Assembly (NCBI RefSeq): GCF_016592155.1
Contig: NZ_AP024237.1
Coordinates: 3,410,001 to 3,474,000 of the forward strand
Length of the DNA stretch: 64,000 nt
Source of the DNA: Mycobacterium heckeshornense
Lineage (GTDB): Bacteria; Actinomycetota; Actinomycetes; Mycobacteriales; Mycobacteriaceae
Direction: 5' to 3'
Each line of letters begins with the position of its first letter. Position 1 is the stretch's first letter. A program made the position numbers and the translations under genes. The notes under the pieces were generated by a model. The model made no database searches. It saw only the letters and a program-made list of their open reading frames with translations, and was not told the origin of the DNA. Below, piece after piece: positions 46,519-54,688 of the stretch.

Positions 46519-48039
46519 CTACATCGCCACCCCGGCATAGCACAGGCCGAAACTTGCTTCGATAAATGGAAAGTCGGTGAAAACATCGCCGCCGAACACG
46601 TCGTGGAAAAGCAGCATGTTGTGTAGCGATGCTGTGCGCGCAAAACAACGCCGGATCACCCCGTCGCGCACCTCGAGGCCGTAGAGCACCTCGCCCTGCG
46701 GCGCCTCGGCCCAGCCCAGTGCGAAGCCGTCGACGGTTGGTACCGGTGTGGCGATCTGTGGGTCGGAAATTGTTTCGAGCGTTTCGCAGGCTCGCGCGAT
46801 GAGCCCAGCGGCAACGTCGATTTCAGTCCACCGCACCCGTAATCGCGCGAGCGCGTCACCGCGGTCGTCGACCGCGGCCGCGTCGATGGGCGGAAGTTCG
46901 GTGTAGCCGTCGTAGGTACGGCGGCGAGCATCGTCGTCGCAACCGGACCCGCGGCCCACCGGGCCCACCGCGCCGTGCGAGCGGGCCAGCATCGGGTCGA
47001 GATGTCCCGTGCCCCTTAGCCGGTCGAGGAAAGATGCGTCCACCATCAACGCGTCCCGATCGCCGCGGATGCGGCGAAGGAGGGCACCGACGTGTTCGGA
47101 GATCGCAGCCGGCGTCAATCGCGGCTCGGCGTTGACGCCGCCGGGGCAGACGACCGAGCGGCCAAACCTGTTGCCGCACAGCGCCGAGACCAGTCGCAGC
47201 ACCCGCTCCTTGTGCCAGCCGAACCTCGCGGTCGGTACGGCGATCCCGGCCGCATCGCAGAGTCGCATCACCACGTCGAGGTGGTTGGCGATGCGCTCCA
47301 GCTCGGCATGGATCACTCGTGTCATACGTGCGCGCGGCGGCGGGGTCACATCAGCGAGCGTCTCGACGGCGTGGGCGAACGCCAGCGCGTGGGCGATCGA
47401 CGCGACGCCCTCCACCCGTTCGGCGACCAAGATCCCGTCGGTCACCGGCAGCGATTCGAACCGCTTGGCGATACCGCGATGCTTGTAGTACGGCCGAATG
47501 TTCAGATGCGGGATGTCCTCGCCGGGCGTTTCGATGAGGAATTCGATCGATTCGAACACCCCTGAGCGCACCGGGCCGAGCGGTAGCGTGAACACGCCGC
47601 CACCCCTGACGTCGACGGGCCCATGCTGCTCTGCCGCACGGGAGTGGACATGCCCTTCCAGTGTCGCCTGTTCGGTGTGCCCGGGGCGTGGTGTGGGTTG
47701 GCCGGGTTCGCGGGGCAGCAGCAGCGGGTCGAGCCGCGGATGCCCGATCGGGACCACACCGGACAGATCGTGCAGCGCGCGTTCATACCAAAACGCCGCG
47801 GGCACATCGGGTGTCAGCGAAGGGTAGGACAACGAGCCGTCTGTCTGCGGTGACAGCTCGGTCCGCAGGCAGGCCAGCGAGGCAGCGCCGACGAGCAAGG
47901 CGTGCAGTTGCGCCACATCGCCGCGATGGGTGCTGTAGACCCCGGCGAATCGCTCACCCCGCGCGACGAGATCGACGACCCGCGTGCGCCATTCATCCAG
48001 GACCAGGTCAATGACTGTGGTGGTCGTCGTGGTGTTCAC
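46519..48039 (-). CDS. HycE/NuoCD-like large subunit lacking the NiFe ligands
   Basis: A 506-residue protein. The N-terminal 150 residues are NuoC-like; the rest is the NuoD/HycE fold (HLNIRPYYKHRGIAKRFE, RMTRVIHAELERIANHLDVV). In NiFe hydrogenases the L1 motif is RxCGxC; here it reads ERVEGVAS. The C-terminal L2 DPCxxC is replaced by FIEASFGLCYAGV. All four metal-binding Cys are missing, so no NiFe centre can form. The GTG start overlaps the hycQ-like stop, and the stop abuts the next gene. Confidence 0.9.
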   Translation of the reverse strand: MNTTTTTTVIDLVLDEWRTRVVDLVARGERFAGVYSTHRGDVAQLHALLVGAASLACLRTELSPQTDGSLSYPSLTPDVPAAFWYERALHDLSGVVPIGHPRLDPLLLPREPGQPTPRPGHTEQATLEGHVHSRAAEQHGPVDVRGGGVFTLPLGPVRSGVFESIEFLIETPGEDIPHLNIRPYYKHRGIAKRFESLPVTDGILVAERVEGVASIAHALAFAHAVETLADVTPPPRARMTRVIHAELERIANHLDVVMRLCDAAGIAVPTARFGWHKERVLRLVSALCGNRFGRSVVCPGGVNAEPRLTPAAISEHVGALLRRIRGDRDALMVDASFLDRLRGTGHLDPMLARSHGAVGPVGRGSGCDDDARRRTYDGYTELPPIDAAAVDDRGDALARLRVRWTEIDVAAGLIARACETLETISDPQIATPVPTVDGFALGWAEAPQGEVLYGLEVRDGVIRRCFARTASLHNMLLFHDVFGGDVFTDFPFIEASFGLCYAGVAM

Positions 48040-49547
48040 CGCACACCTGCCCCGAGTTCAGCGGCGCCGCGGTTGAGCAGGTCGACCAGATCCGACGGCG
48101 GTGCCAACCCCAACACCACGAGGACCAACACGCCCACCACCACCGGTGCCACCATCCATCGGCTGGGTTCACCGCGACGCAATGGCGCCTGGCCGGTGGC
48201 CGATGCCTCCGGCGCAGGCCCGAACAAGATCTGCGTCGTCGCCAGCGTCAGGCCGAGGAACGCCAGATTGACCAGGATGACCAGCGCGACCGTGGCGATG
48301 TTGCGGCTCTGCGTGAAGCCGCCGGCAACGATCTGGAATTCGCTGCGAAACAAGCCGAATGGCGGCATCGCTGACAATGCCAGAACGGCAATTAAGAACA
48401 TCGGCCCCGACCACGGTAGCAGCGCGATGCCCTGTGTCATCCGGCCGAGCTCCTTGGTGCCGAACTTGCGCACGAGCACACCGGCGCCCATGAACGCGTT
48501 GGCCTTGGCGGCGGCGTGCGCGAGGACATGCAACAGCACCCCGGAAAACGCGATCGGTGCCCCGAAGCTGACACCGATCGCAATGATGCCCATATGTTCG
48601 ACGCTCGAATAGGCAAGCAGCCGTTTGATATCCCGCTGCTCGAGCAGATACAGCGCTGCCAGGAGCAGTGACAGCACGCCGAAGACCATCAAAACGGTTT
48701 GCGGGAACCGTGATCCCAGCGCTGCCGTGGCGATCTGGTAGTAACGCAGGATCGCGTAGAAGCTAACCGCCAGCAGCGATCCCGACAGCAGCGCCGAAAC
48801 CGGTGTGGGTGCCTCGGCGTGGGCATCCGGAAGCCAGGTATGCACCGGAAACAGACCGACCTTTGTGCCGAACCCCACCACGGCCAGGACGAACGCCAAT
48901 CGTACTGGGGTGGCGGGTAGTTGACTGCCGGCAGCGACCAACGGGTCGAGCGCCAGGTCGTAGGACTCGCCGAGCACCTGTGCACCTGAGTAGTACATGA
49001 AAATAGTTGCCAGCAGTGCGATTCCCAGTCCGGAGGAAGCGATCAGCACATACTTCCATGCGGCCTCGGTGGCCCCCTCTGTGTTATCCAGTGCCACCAG
49101 CAGCGCCGACACCACCGTGGTGATTTCGACGGCGATCCACAGTACGGTCAAGCTGTTCACCAGCGGCGCACAGATCATCGACCAAGCAAACGCATTCAGC
49201 CCAAGGAAAAAACGAGTGCTGTAGCGAGCGAATAGCTCCTGCTCTTCGGCGGTGTCGGAACGCACGGCCCGCTCCTCGTCCGCGAAATAGCCGATGGAGT
49301 AGACCCCTACGGTCGCATACAGAAAACAGGTGCCCAACAAAAAGATCACCGATAGCGCGTCTGCACGCAGGTAGTGCCCCGCACTGATGGTGCCCTCGAG
49401 GCTTTGCGGCACCAACGCGGCCGCGAGCAGCAGGGCAACGATCCCGGTCAGCGCAGTCGTCGCCGCGGCGACCCGATGCGGCGCCCGGACACAGACGAGC
49501 ATGCTGACCAGTGGCAAGGCAACGAGCAACACCATCAAAGCGGACAT
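48036..49547 (-). CDS. HycQ/HyfF-like proton-translocating membrane subunit
   Basis: A 503-residue NuoN/NuoL-type protein with about 14 hydrophobic segments. SLTVLWIAVEITTVVSALLV holds the conserved Glu, KVGLFPVHTWLPDAHAEAPT the Lys/His, and KRLLAYSSVEHMGIIAIG the second Lys. Homolog of Rv0086. A second pump-type subunit beside HyfB implies that the complex can move several protons or other cations. Confidence 0.92.
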   Translation of the reverse strand: MSALMVLLVALPLVSMLVCVRAPHRVAAATTALTGIVALLLAAALVPQSLEGTISAGHYLRADALSVIFLLGTCFLYATVGVYSIGYFADEERAVRSDTAEEQELFARYSTRFFLGLNAFAWSMICAPLVNSLTVLWIAVEITTVVSALLVALDNTEGATEAAWKYVLIASSGLGIALLATIFMYYSGAQVLGESYDLALDPLVAAGSQLPATPVRLAFVLAVVGFGTKVGLFPVHTWLPDAHAEAPTPVSALLSGSLLAVSFYAILRYYQIATAALGSRFPQTVLMVFGVLSLLLAALYLLEQRDIKRLLAYSSVEHMGIIAIGVSFGAPIAFSGVLLHVLAHAAAKANAFMGAGVLVRKFGTKELGRMTQGIALLPWSGPMFLIAVLALSAMPPFGLFRSEFQIVAGGFTQSRNIATVALVILVNLAFLGLTLATTQILFGPAPEASATGQAPLRRGEPSRWMVAPVVVGVLVLVVLGLAPPSDLVDLLNRGAAELGAGVR

Positions 49548-49550
49548 CGG

Positions 49551-50231
49551 CTACCCCCTGAGCCGGTCGAGGGTCTCGGTGGATAGTGACAAGGTCCGCC
49601 GTTGATGGGTGCGTATCAGCACTCCGAACACCACCACGGCTACCAGCAGATCGAACAGGAAGGCCACCTCCAGGATCAACGGCATCCCGGCAGCGACCAC
49701 CAGACTGGCCAGCGACGCGCCGTTTTCCAGGGAGAAGAATCCAATGGCCTGGCTGACGACGTCGCGGCGAACGATCATCAAGACGAACGCGACCAGCACC
49801 ACCGCCACCGACAGGCTCAGCGCAGTCGTGGGCAGCACCTCGGAATGGATGCCGAGCACGCCGACCGCGAAAAACCCGGACGCGCCAATGCCGATCGAGA
49901 TCAGCACTTGGCCTGCAACTCCGACCACGCCACTGCCGGCAATCTCCTCAGGGGCTTCTCGAAGCAGACGCAACACCAGCAGCGGCACAACGATCACCTT
50001 GAGCAAGAACGATAGGAGGGCCAGCGCGTACAACTCGGGAACGTGATGATGGAAGGCCACGACGGCGGCCAGCACGCTGACAGCCAGGGACTGTCCTGTG
50101 TACAGCCGTACTTGGCCACGCAGCAGCGCCTGCCGCAACATCCCGAATTCCAGTAGCAGCACGATCAGCGCGACCGTATTCGCGGTTCCGTCGTAGACGG
50201 TGGGCACGAACTGGTTACCCGCTAACGCCAT
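49551..50231 (-). CDS. HycP/HyfE-like membrane subunit
   Basis: A 226-residue membrane protein with about seven hydrophobic segments, homologous to Rv0085 and HyfE (NuoK-like in its first half). DVVSQAIGFFSLENGASLAS is the conserved segment. It starts one base into the hycD-like stop and ends 3 bp before the hycQ-like gene. Confidence 0.85.
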   Translation of the reverse strand: MALAGNQFVPTVYDGTANTVALIVLLLEFGMLRQALLRGQVRLYTGQSLAVSVLAAVVAFHHHVPELYALALLSFLLKVIVVPLLVLRLLREAPEEIAGSGVVGVAGQVLISIGIGASGFFAVGVLGIHSEVLPTTALSLSVAVVLVAFVLMIVRRDVVSQAIGFFSLENGASLASLVVAAGMPLILEVAFLFDLLVAVVVFGVLIRTHQRRTLSLSTETLDRLRG

Positions 50232-51190
50232 CAGCCGCCTCCTAGGTAGAGGGTGAAGACCGCGAGGACGGCGAGCAGTAATGCGGCCGCGACGAATTCG
50301 GTGATCTTATAGAGCCGCAGTTTGGCGTAGCTGTTATCCAGCACCGCGATCACGCAGCCCAGTAGGACAGCCTTACCCACAATGGCGAGGATCGCCAACC
50401 CAACCTCCATCGGCGAGGGGCCCTCGGCCATCCCCCATGGGGCGACGAAGACATTGAGCAAAATGATGTACAGCACGAACTGTTTGGCCGCCGACCCCCA
50501 GTGCAGCAGGGCCAGGTCTGGCCCGGAATACTCGAATGTGCGGCCGGTTTCAATCATTCCAAATTCGATTGTGCCGGTGTGTGTTTCGACAGGGATCCGC
50601 GCAGTCTCATAAAGAATCACCATGAACAGCGCGGCTGAGGCGAGCAGGTGCGCGGGCCGCACAATCTGATCGGGTCCGCTGCGGACCGTCGCACCCAGCA
50701 CATACGGCAGGTCGGTGGTGGTGATCATCGCGACCGTGAAAACGACCAACAGCATGACCGGCTCGGTGATCGCAGCGAATGTCTTGGCCCGGCTGGAAGC
50801 CAATTGTGCGTATGCGTCACCGGTTTCGGCTGCGCCGACGGCGACCAGGAAGCTCGCAAACGCGAGAATCAATCCCCCACCGAGGATGTCACCCATGTAT
50901 CCCAGTGGCAGCGCGTAACTGGTGAGCACCGGAATCAACATCGGAACGGTCAGGTAGCAAGCAAAAGATGCGACCGGCGCCAGGCGAAAGAAGGGACCCG
51001 CGCCGTTTGGTGTCAGCGACTCTTTGCCGAAGAGCTTGACTAAGTCGAAGTAGGGCTGCAATATCCGTGGACCGCGGCGGCCCTGCAACCGCGCTTCCAA
51101 CCAGGAGATGAAGCCGCTAATGCCTGGCGCACCAGCAGCAACGGTCACCACCTGCAAACCCTGGATCAGTGGGAGCGGCAACGCTGTCAT
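50231..51190 (-). CDS. HycD/HyfC-like (NuoH-type) membrane subunit
   Basis: A 319-residue membrane protein with about eight helices. WLEARLQGRRGPRILQPYFD and LVKLFGKESLTPNGAG match the NuoH/HycD N-terminal loop, and ETHTGTIEFGMIETGRTFEYSG, split over a membrane edge, the conserved acidic loop that couples to the soluble subunits. Overlaps the Nudix stop by ATGA. First Hyc-like gene of the operon. Confidence 0.92.
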   Translation of the reverse strand: MTALPLPLIQGLQVVTVAAGAPGISGFISWLEARLQGRRGPRILQPYFDLVKLFGKESLTPNGAGPFFRLAPVASFACYLTVPMLIPVLTSYALPLGYMGDILGGGLILAFASFLVAVGAAETGDAYAQLASSRAKTFAAITEPVMLLVVFTVAMITTTDLPYVLGATVRSGPDQIVRPAHLLASAALFMVILYETARIPVETHTGTIEFGMIETGRTFEYSGPDLALLHWGSAAKQFVLYIILLNVFVAPWGMAEGPSPMEVGLAILAIVGKAVLLGCVIAVLDNSYAKLRLYKITEFVAAALLLAVLAVFTLYLGGG

Positions 51191-51567
51191 CGATCACCCG
51201 GTTCCGGGCGCCACAGGTTGCCGACGTAGCGGGCGTATCCACCGCGGCGCAGGTCCGGCTCGCGGGCAGCGGGCGTGGCAGCAGTGTCGAAGTCCTCCGC
51301 GATGAAGACCAGCTCGACAATCCGCCGATGCGCGACGGGGTCATTGACTACGAGGACGAGGGCACACCTGTTGGGGTACACGTCAAGACCGGTCTCCTCG
51401 CGTGTCTCCCGCCGCGCGCCGGATGCCATGCCTTCGTGCGGGTGCGGGCGCCCGCCGGGCAGCACCCAATCGCCGCGGTCGGGACGCTGCAGCAGCAGCA
51501 CCGCATCGCCGCGGACCACCGCCACCGCGCAACGCAATTCGACCAATGACTCGTCCACGGAAATCAT
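51187..51567 (-). CDS. Nudix hydrolase, first gene after the fluoride riboswitch
   Basis: A 126-residue Nudix protein with the box GRPHPHEGMASGARRETREE continuing TGL (GX5EX7REUXEEXGU). The family hydrolyses nucleoside diphosphates linked to another moiety; the substrate here is unknown. The frame is open to 51690, but that ATG lies inside the riboswitch aptamer, so I place the start at ATG 51567 (MISVDESLVELRCAV), just after a CCGCC/GGCGG hairpin and AAGG. Its stop overlaps hycD, so it belongs to the same transcript. Confidence 0.87.
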   Translation of the reverse strand: MISVDESLVELRCAVAVVRGDAVLLLQRPDRGDWVLPGGRPHPHEGMASGARRETREETGLDVYPNRCALVLVVNDPVAHRRIVELVFIAEDFDTAATPAAREPDLRRGGYARYVGNLWRPEPGDR

Positions 51568-51633
51568 CGCCTTACCGCCGTGGACATCGACCGGCGGTGA
51601 AAATGAGCACACGCCACCTACGACCCCTTTGTT

Positions 51634-51696
51634 CGTAGAAGCCATCAGCCTTGTGGCGGTTCGGAAGTCATGCTTCCGGACGGGCTCCATCGCCGG
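51634..51696 (-). promoter_or_regulatory. Fluoride riboswitch (crcB motif) before the Nudix-Hyc operon
   Basis: Read on the minus strand: P1 GGCG/CGUC around the loop AUGGAGCC, a side hairpin CGGAAG-CAUGA-CUUCCG (51662-51678), then ACCGCC, GGCUGAUGGCUUCUACG. GGAGCC of the loop pairs with GGCUUC, the aptamer pseudoknot. These are the conserved elements of the structurally solved Thermotoga aptamer (GGCGAUGAGGCC...GGCUGAUGGCCUCUAC). Downstream CUACG can instead pair with CGUAG, a plausible switch. The extra side hairpin is unusual. Confidence 0.88.
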
Positions 51697-51699
51697 TGC

Positions 51700-51729
51700 A
51701 AGTTAACCAATGGCAACGCCGTGGGTCAA
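51700..51729 (-). promoter_or_regulatory. Sigma-A-like promoter of the Nudix-Hyc operon
   Basis: Minus strand TTGACC (51724-51729), 18 bp, TAACTT (51700-51705, TANNNT type). The predicted start about 51693-51694 coincides with the first G of the aptamer stem. Confidence 0.65.
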
Positions 51730-51785
51730 GCCGAGCGTGATCGCTGCGTGATCCCATGATGCGGGCGATCGCCGACAGCGAACGG

Positions 51786-52094
51786 TCAGGACCGATCTCG
51801 AGTGTGCAGATAGGTCACGAGCACGTCTTCAGCCCGGTGATATTGCAGTGAATCCACCCACAGGCGCCGGATTGCCGCCTGCCCGGGCCGCCAACGACCA
51901 CCCGGGGTAGCCACGTAACCGCCAATACCGGCCCCGGCGAGCAAACTAAGCACGGGGTCGATATCGTCGGGCCCAAGGTCGGCGAGCTCCGCCCATGCGC
52001 TGGCAAAGACGCCGTTGTCGGTGCCGCCCGGTGGTAGCCAGAACATGACATCGAGCCGAGTGGGATTTCTGATTGGGCGAATCGGGGAACTCAC
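51786..52094 (-). CDS. Conserved-looking hypothetical protein
   Basis: A 102-residue protein. AGGAG lies 5 nt before GTG 52094 and fixes the start. WLPPGGTDNGVFASAWAELA and DDIDPVLSLLAGAGIGGYVA are well-formed coding sequence; a Trp/Arg-rich patch RWRPGQAAIRRLWVD follows. No signal peptide or membrane helix. I do not recognise the family. It lies between two fluoride riboswitches but is transcribed away from the one at 52270 and is upstream of the promoter of the one at 51696. Confidence 0.6.
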   Translation of the reverse strand: MSSPIRPIRNPTRLDVMFWLPPGGTDNGVFASAWAELADLGPDDIDPVLSLLAGAGIGGYVATPGGRWRPGQAAIRRLWVDSLQYHRAEDVLVTYLHTRDRS

Positions 52095-52232
52095 GACGGC
52101 TCCTGCGCTGTTGTCGTCAACATCCGTCTTCCCTGGTAGGACATTCAGGGACTGTCGGCGCCGTCCGCGGTTACGGCGAGCCCCACCACCGGGTTCCATC
52201 ATCGCGCGCCGGCGTGGCGCGCGTGTCTTCAC

Positions 52233-52262
52233 TTGCACGTCCGGTTAACCGTGAGCTAACAT
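52233..52262 (+). promoter_or_regulatory. Sigma-A-like promoter of the second fluoride riboswitch
   Basis: TTGCAC (52233-52238), 18 bp, TAACAT (52257-52262). The predicted start at 52269-52270 is the first base of the aptamer, the same geometry as at 51700-51729. Confidence 0.6.
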
Positions 52263-52269
52263 CGCGGAC

Positions 52270-52318
52270 AGGCGATGAGGCTCGCCTTGAACTGCCACAC
52301 CGGCTAATGGCTTCTACC
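52270..52318 (+). promoter_or_regulatory. Fluoride riboswitch (crcB motif) pointing toward the PE/PPE pair
   Basis: P1 AGGCG/CGCCU encloses AUGAGGCU; then AACUGCC, GGCUAAUGGCUUCUACC. GAGGC of the loop pairs with GCUUC downstream, with one G-U pair. Compared with the copy at 56489, the loop differs (GAGGC versus GAAGC) but pairing is kept. CUUCUACCC can alternatively pair with GGG-TCGA-GUAGAAG at 52332-52345, disrupting the pseudoknot. The gene originally controlled is unclear; IS1380 copy B is now 360 bp downstream. Confidence 0.87.
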
Positions 52319-52360
52319 CGTGACTGACCAAGGGTCGAGTAGAAGTTAGGTGAGCGGCTG

Positions 52361-52627
52361 GTGGCATTCCTTGTTCAGGTCCTACTGTGGTGTTTCCGAT
52401 GTGCCGGTGGCACTCGGCGGATAGGCGGAATCGGGCTGTGTGAACGTCCGTTACCCGCACCCGATTACACCGTAATGCACGTGCGGCAGGTGCTCGGCCG
52501 ACCGCGGCGACGCACTGCGGTGCATGCGGCACAAGCCCAATCGACGCTTCGTAAGTGCTTCTGCCACAGCGTGTTTGTAGGCAACGCCGCGCACAGAACC
52601 ATAGAGGCTCGGGGGAGTCCTCCGTAG
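52361..52627 (+). CDS. Doubtful small frame directly after the riboswitch
   Basis: An 88-codon frame from GTG 52361 with AGGTGAG about 7 nt upstream, directly downstream of the switch hairpin. The product starts hydrophobic (AFLVQVLLWCF) and is Cys/Arg-rich with no family resemblance, and third-position GC is lower than in neighbours. It is not a Fluc/CrcB channel. It may be a remnant, a leader peptide or chance. The rest of 52319-52672 shows nothing better. Confidence 0.25.
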   Translation: MAFLVQVLLWCFRCAGGTRRIGGIGLCERPLPAPDYTVMHVRQVLGRPRRRTAVHAAQAQSTLRKCFCHSVFVGNAAHRTIEARGSPP

Positions 52628-52677
52628 CACGGCGCTCTGCATCACCCTCACCCGCCGGTCCTCGGCATATCTCTAAG

Positions 52678-54361
52678 CCTGAATCCGTGGAAGGTCGGTC
52701 TTTGGTGATCGGCGTGTGAACAGTGAAAACGCCTTCCGAGCTGGGACAATAACGATTGTCGAAGTCGAAACAGTCCCTGCTCGGGAAGGCATTTCCAGTG
52801 CAATCAGCATACACGTTTAGCACCGAGTCCGCCGTGTTCGACGAGCAGAATTTGGTGTCGGCGGCGGGTTTGGTGCCGGTGCTGGAATTGGCTGAGCAGA
52901 GCGGTCTTTCGCGGTTGATCGGCGAGCACATCGATCTGCCCAGCACCCGGGTGGCCTCGGGCGCGGTCAATGCGGCCGGCAAGCTGACCACGATCATCGC
53001 GGGCATGATGTGCGGGGCGGACAGCATCGACGATGTGAATGTGCTGCGCGCCGGCGGCACGCCGCGGGTCTTCGATGAGGTGTATGCGCCCTCGACGCTG
53101 GGGATCTTCCTGCGCGAGTTCAGCTTCGGGCATTCCAACCAGCTCGCCGCGGTGGCCCGCGAGCATCTGGTGGCACTCGCGGCGCACACCCCGCTTTTGC
53201 CCGGCATCGAGCAGCGCGCGTTTTTAGACATCGACTCGCTGCTGCGCCCGGTCTACGGACACCACAAGCAGGGCGCCTCGTTCGGGCACGCCAAGATCGC
53301 CAGCCGCGCGCTGCTGCGATTGGGCCTTTCACCGCAGATCACCACGCTGTCGACCGCGCAGGCGCCGCCGGTGATTGCCGAGGCGCGGCTACGCAGCGGG
53401 CGGGCCGGCTCCGGGCGTGCGGCGGCCCGCCAAGTCAAGCAGGCCATCACCACCGCCCGCCGGTGCGGCGCGGGCACCATCATGCTGCGCGGCGACTCGG
53501 CGTTCGGCACCAAGAAGGTGATGGCCACCTGCGTTGCCGAAGGTATCGAATTCTCCGTGTCGGTGGCCCGAAACAAGCGCATCAGCACCGCCATCGCCGG
53601 CATCGGCGAGCACGCCTACACCCCGGTGCACTACCCGGGCGCGGTGGCTGACCCCGACACCGGCGCGCTGATCTCTGATGCCCAGGTCGCCGAAACGCCC
53701 TACACGCTGCGCCTGGGCGGCGGGCGCACGCTCACCGTCCGGCTGATCGTGCGCCGTGTCAAAGATGCCCGCTACCCCGACGCGCTGTTTGCGGTGTGGC
53801 GCTATCACCCATTTGTGACCAACTCCGATTTGCCCACCGCCCAGGCCGACATCACCCACCGCCGCCATGCCATCATCGAGACCACCTTCGCCGACCTCAT
53901 CGACGGCCCATTGGCTCATATCCCCTCTGGGCTGTTTGCAGCCAATTGCGCCTGGCTGGCCTGCACGGTGATCGCGCACAACCTGCTACGCGCCACCGGC
54001 ACCCTCGCCAGCGGTGAGCACGTCGTCGCGCGCGGTGCGACCCTGCGCCGCGACCTGGTCAACATCCCAGCCCGCTTCGCCGCGCCCGCCCGTAAGCCGA
54101 TGTTGCACCTGCCCGCGCACTGGCCATGGCAGATCGGGTGGAAAACCCTGTGGAACAACATCATCGGTCACAGTCCGGCGATCCCACGAGCAGGGTGAAC
54201 GCCACCTCCCGTGCCCAACTGCCATCCCAGGCCCGACCCCGAAGACACAGGAAAGCTGGTGCAGGCCAGCGGCTCAATTATGCCCACCCCATTCCCAACC
54301 GCCCCAATCGTGCAGAAACCAGCCCCGCGACGACACCAAATCACTCATCCACGGATTCAGG
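52678..54361 (+). mobile_element. IS1380-family element, copy B (1684 bp)
   Basis: Same sequence and length as copy A. 14-bp inverted ends at 52678-52691 and 54348-54361; CTAAG duplications at 52673-52677 and 54362-54366. The empty site reads CTAAG-GGAGGTAGAGCC-ATG, so the element landed directly in front of the Shine-Dalgarno of the PE gene, cutting it off from upstream promoters including the fluoride-riboswitch promoter. Confidence 0.93.
52798..54198 (+). CDS. IS1380-family DDE transposase (copy B)
   Basis: The 466-residue product is identical to copy A (motifs LDIDSLLRPV, LRGDSAFG, IIETTFADL). GTG start as argued for copy A. Transcribed toward the PE/PPE genes, so read-through from the element could express them. 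Confidence 0.92.
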   Translation: MQSAYTFSTESAVFDEQNLVSAAGLVPVLELAEQSGLSRLIGEHIDLPSTRVASGAVNAAGKLTTIIAGMMCGADSIDDVNVLRAGGTPRVFDEVYAPSTLGIFLREFSFGHSNQLAAVAREHLVALAAHTPLLPGIEQRAFLDIDSLLRPVYGHHKQGASFGHAKIASRALLRLGLSPQITTLSTAQAPPVIAEARLRSGRAGSGRAAARQVKQAITTARRCGAGTIMLRGDSAFGTKKVMATCVAEGIEFSVSVARNKRISTAIAGIGEHAYTPVHYPGAVADPDTGALISDAQVAETPYTLRLGGGRTLTVRLIVRRVKDARYPDALFAVWRYHPFVTNSDLPTAQADITHRRHAIIETTFADLIDGPLAHIPSGLFAANCAWLACTVIAHNLLRATGTLASGEHVVARGATLRRDLVNIPARFAAPARKPMLHLPAHWPWQIGWKTLWNNIIGHSPAIPRAG

Positions 54362-54378
54362 CTAAGGGAGGTAGAGCC

Positions 54379-54678
54379 ATGTCTTTTGTCACCACACAGC
54401 CGGAAATGCTGGCTGCTGCGGCCGCCGATTTCCGGGGAATCGGCACGGCGATGGCCGCCCACAACGCGGCTGCGGCCGCGCCCACGACCGGGGTAATCCC
54501 CGCCGCCGCCGATGAGGTCTCGGCGCTCACCGCAATGCAATTCGCCATGCACGCCCAGATGTATCAGGCTGTCGCCACCCAAGCCGAGACCATTCACGAG
54601 CTGTTCGCGACCACGCTTAATACCAGTGCCGCATCGTATGCGGCCACCGAGGCTGCTAACGCCATCGCGGCCAGGTGA
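54379..54678 (+). CDS. PE family protein
   Basis: A 99-residue PE domain protein with no extension: [20 protein letters not shown] at the start, [17 protein letters not shown] in the middle, [13 protein letters not shown] at the end. GGAGG lies 8 nt upstream of ATG 54379. It forms a helical-hairpin pair with the PPE protein encoded 10 bp downstream, and such pairs are exported by ESX systems. In M. tuberculosis some PE/PPE pairs act in outer-membrane solute uptake. Confidence 0.93.
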   Translation: MSFVTTQPEMLAAAAADFRGIGTAMAAHNAAAAAPTTGVIPAAADEVSALTAMQFAMHAQMYQAVATQAETIHELFATTLNTSAASYAATEAANAIAAR

Positions 54679-54688
54679 GAGGTGCGGC

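Noticed and set aside
43697..46648. Single 983-codon frame that would fuse HyfB to an upstream region
   Set aside because: The upstream third is in a frame different from the ferredoxin/NuoB-like gene that occupies it; the GTG at 45724 in a GTGA overlap is the sensible start.
52257..52345. Mg2+ M-box riboswitch as an alternative reading of the leader before PE/PPE
   Set aside because: GAUGAGGCU superficially resembles the M-box core GGUGAGGCUCCU, but the rest of the M-box is missing, while every part of the fluoride aptamer is present.
52451..52651. Minus-strand 66-codon frame between the riboswitch and IS1380 copy B
   Set aside because: No ribosome-binding site, no family resemblance and inconsistent codon use.
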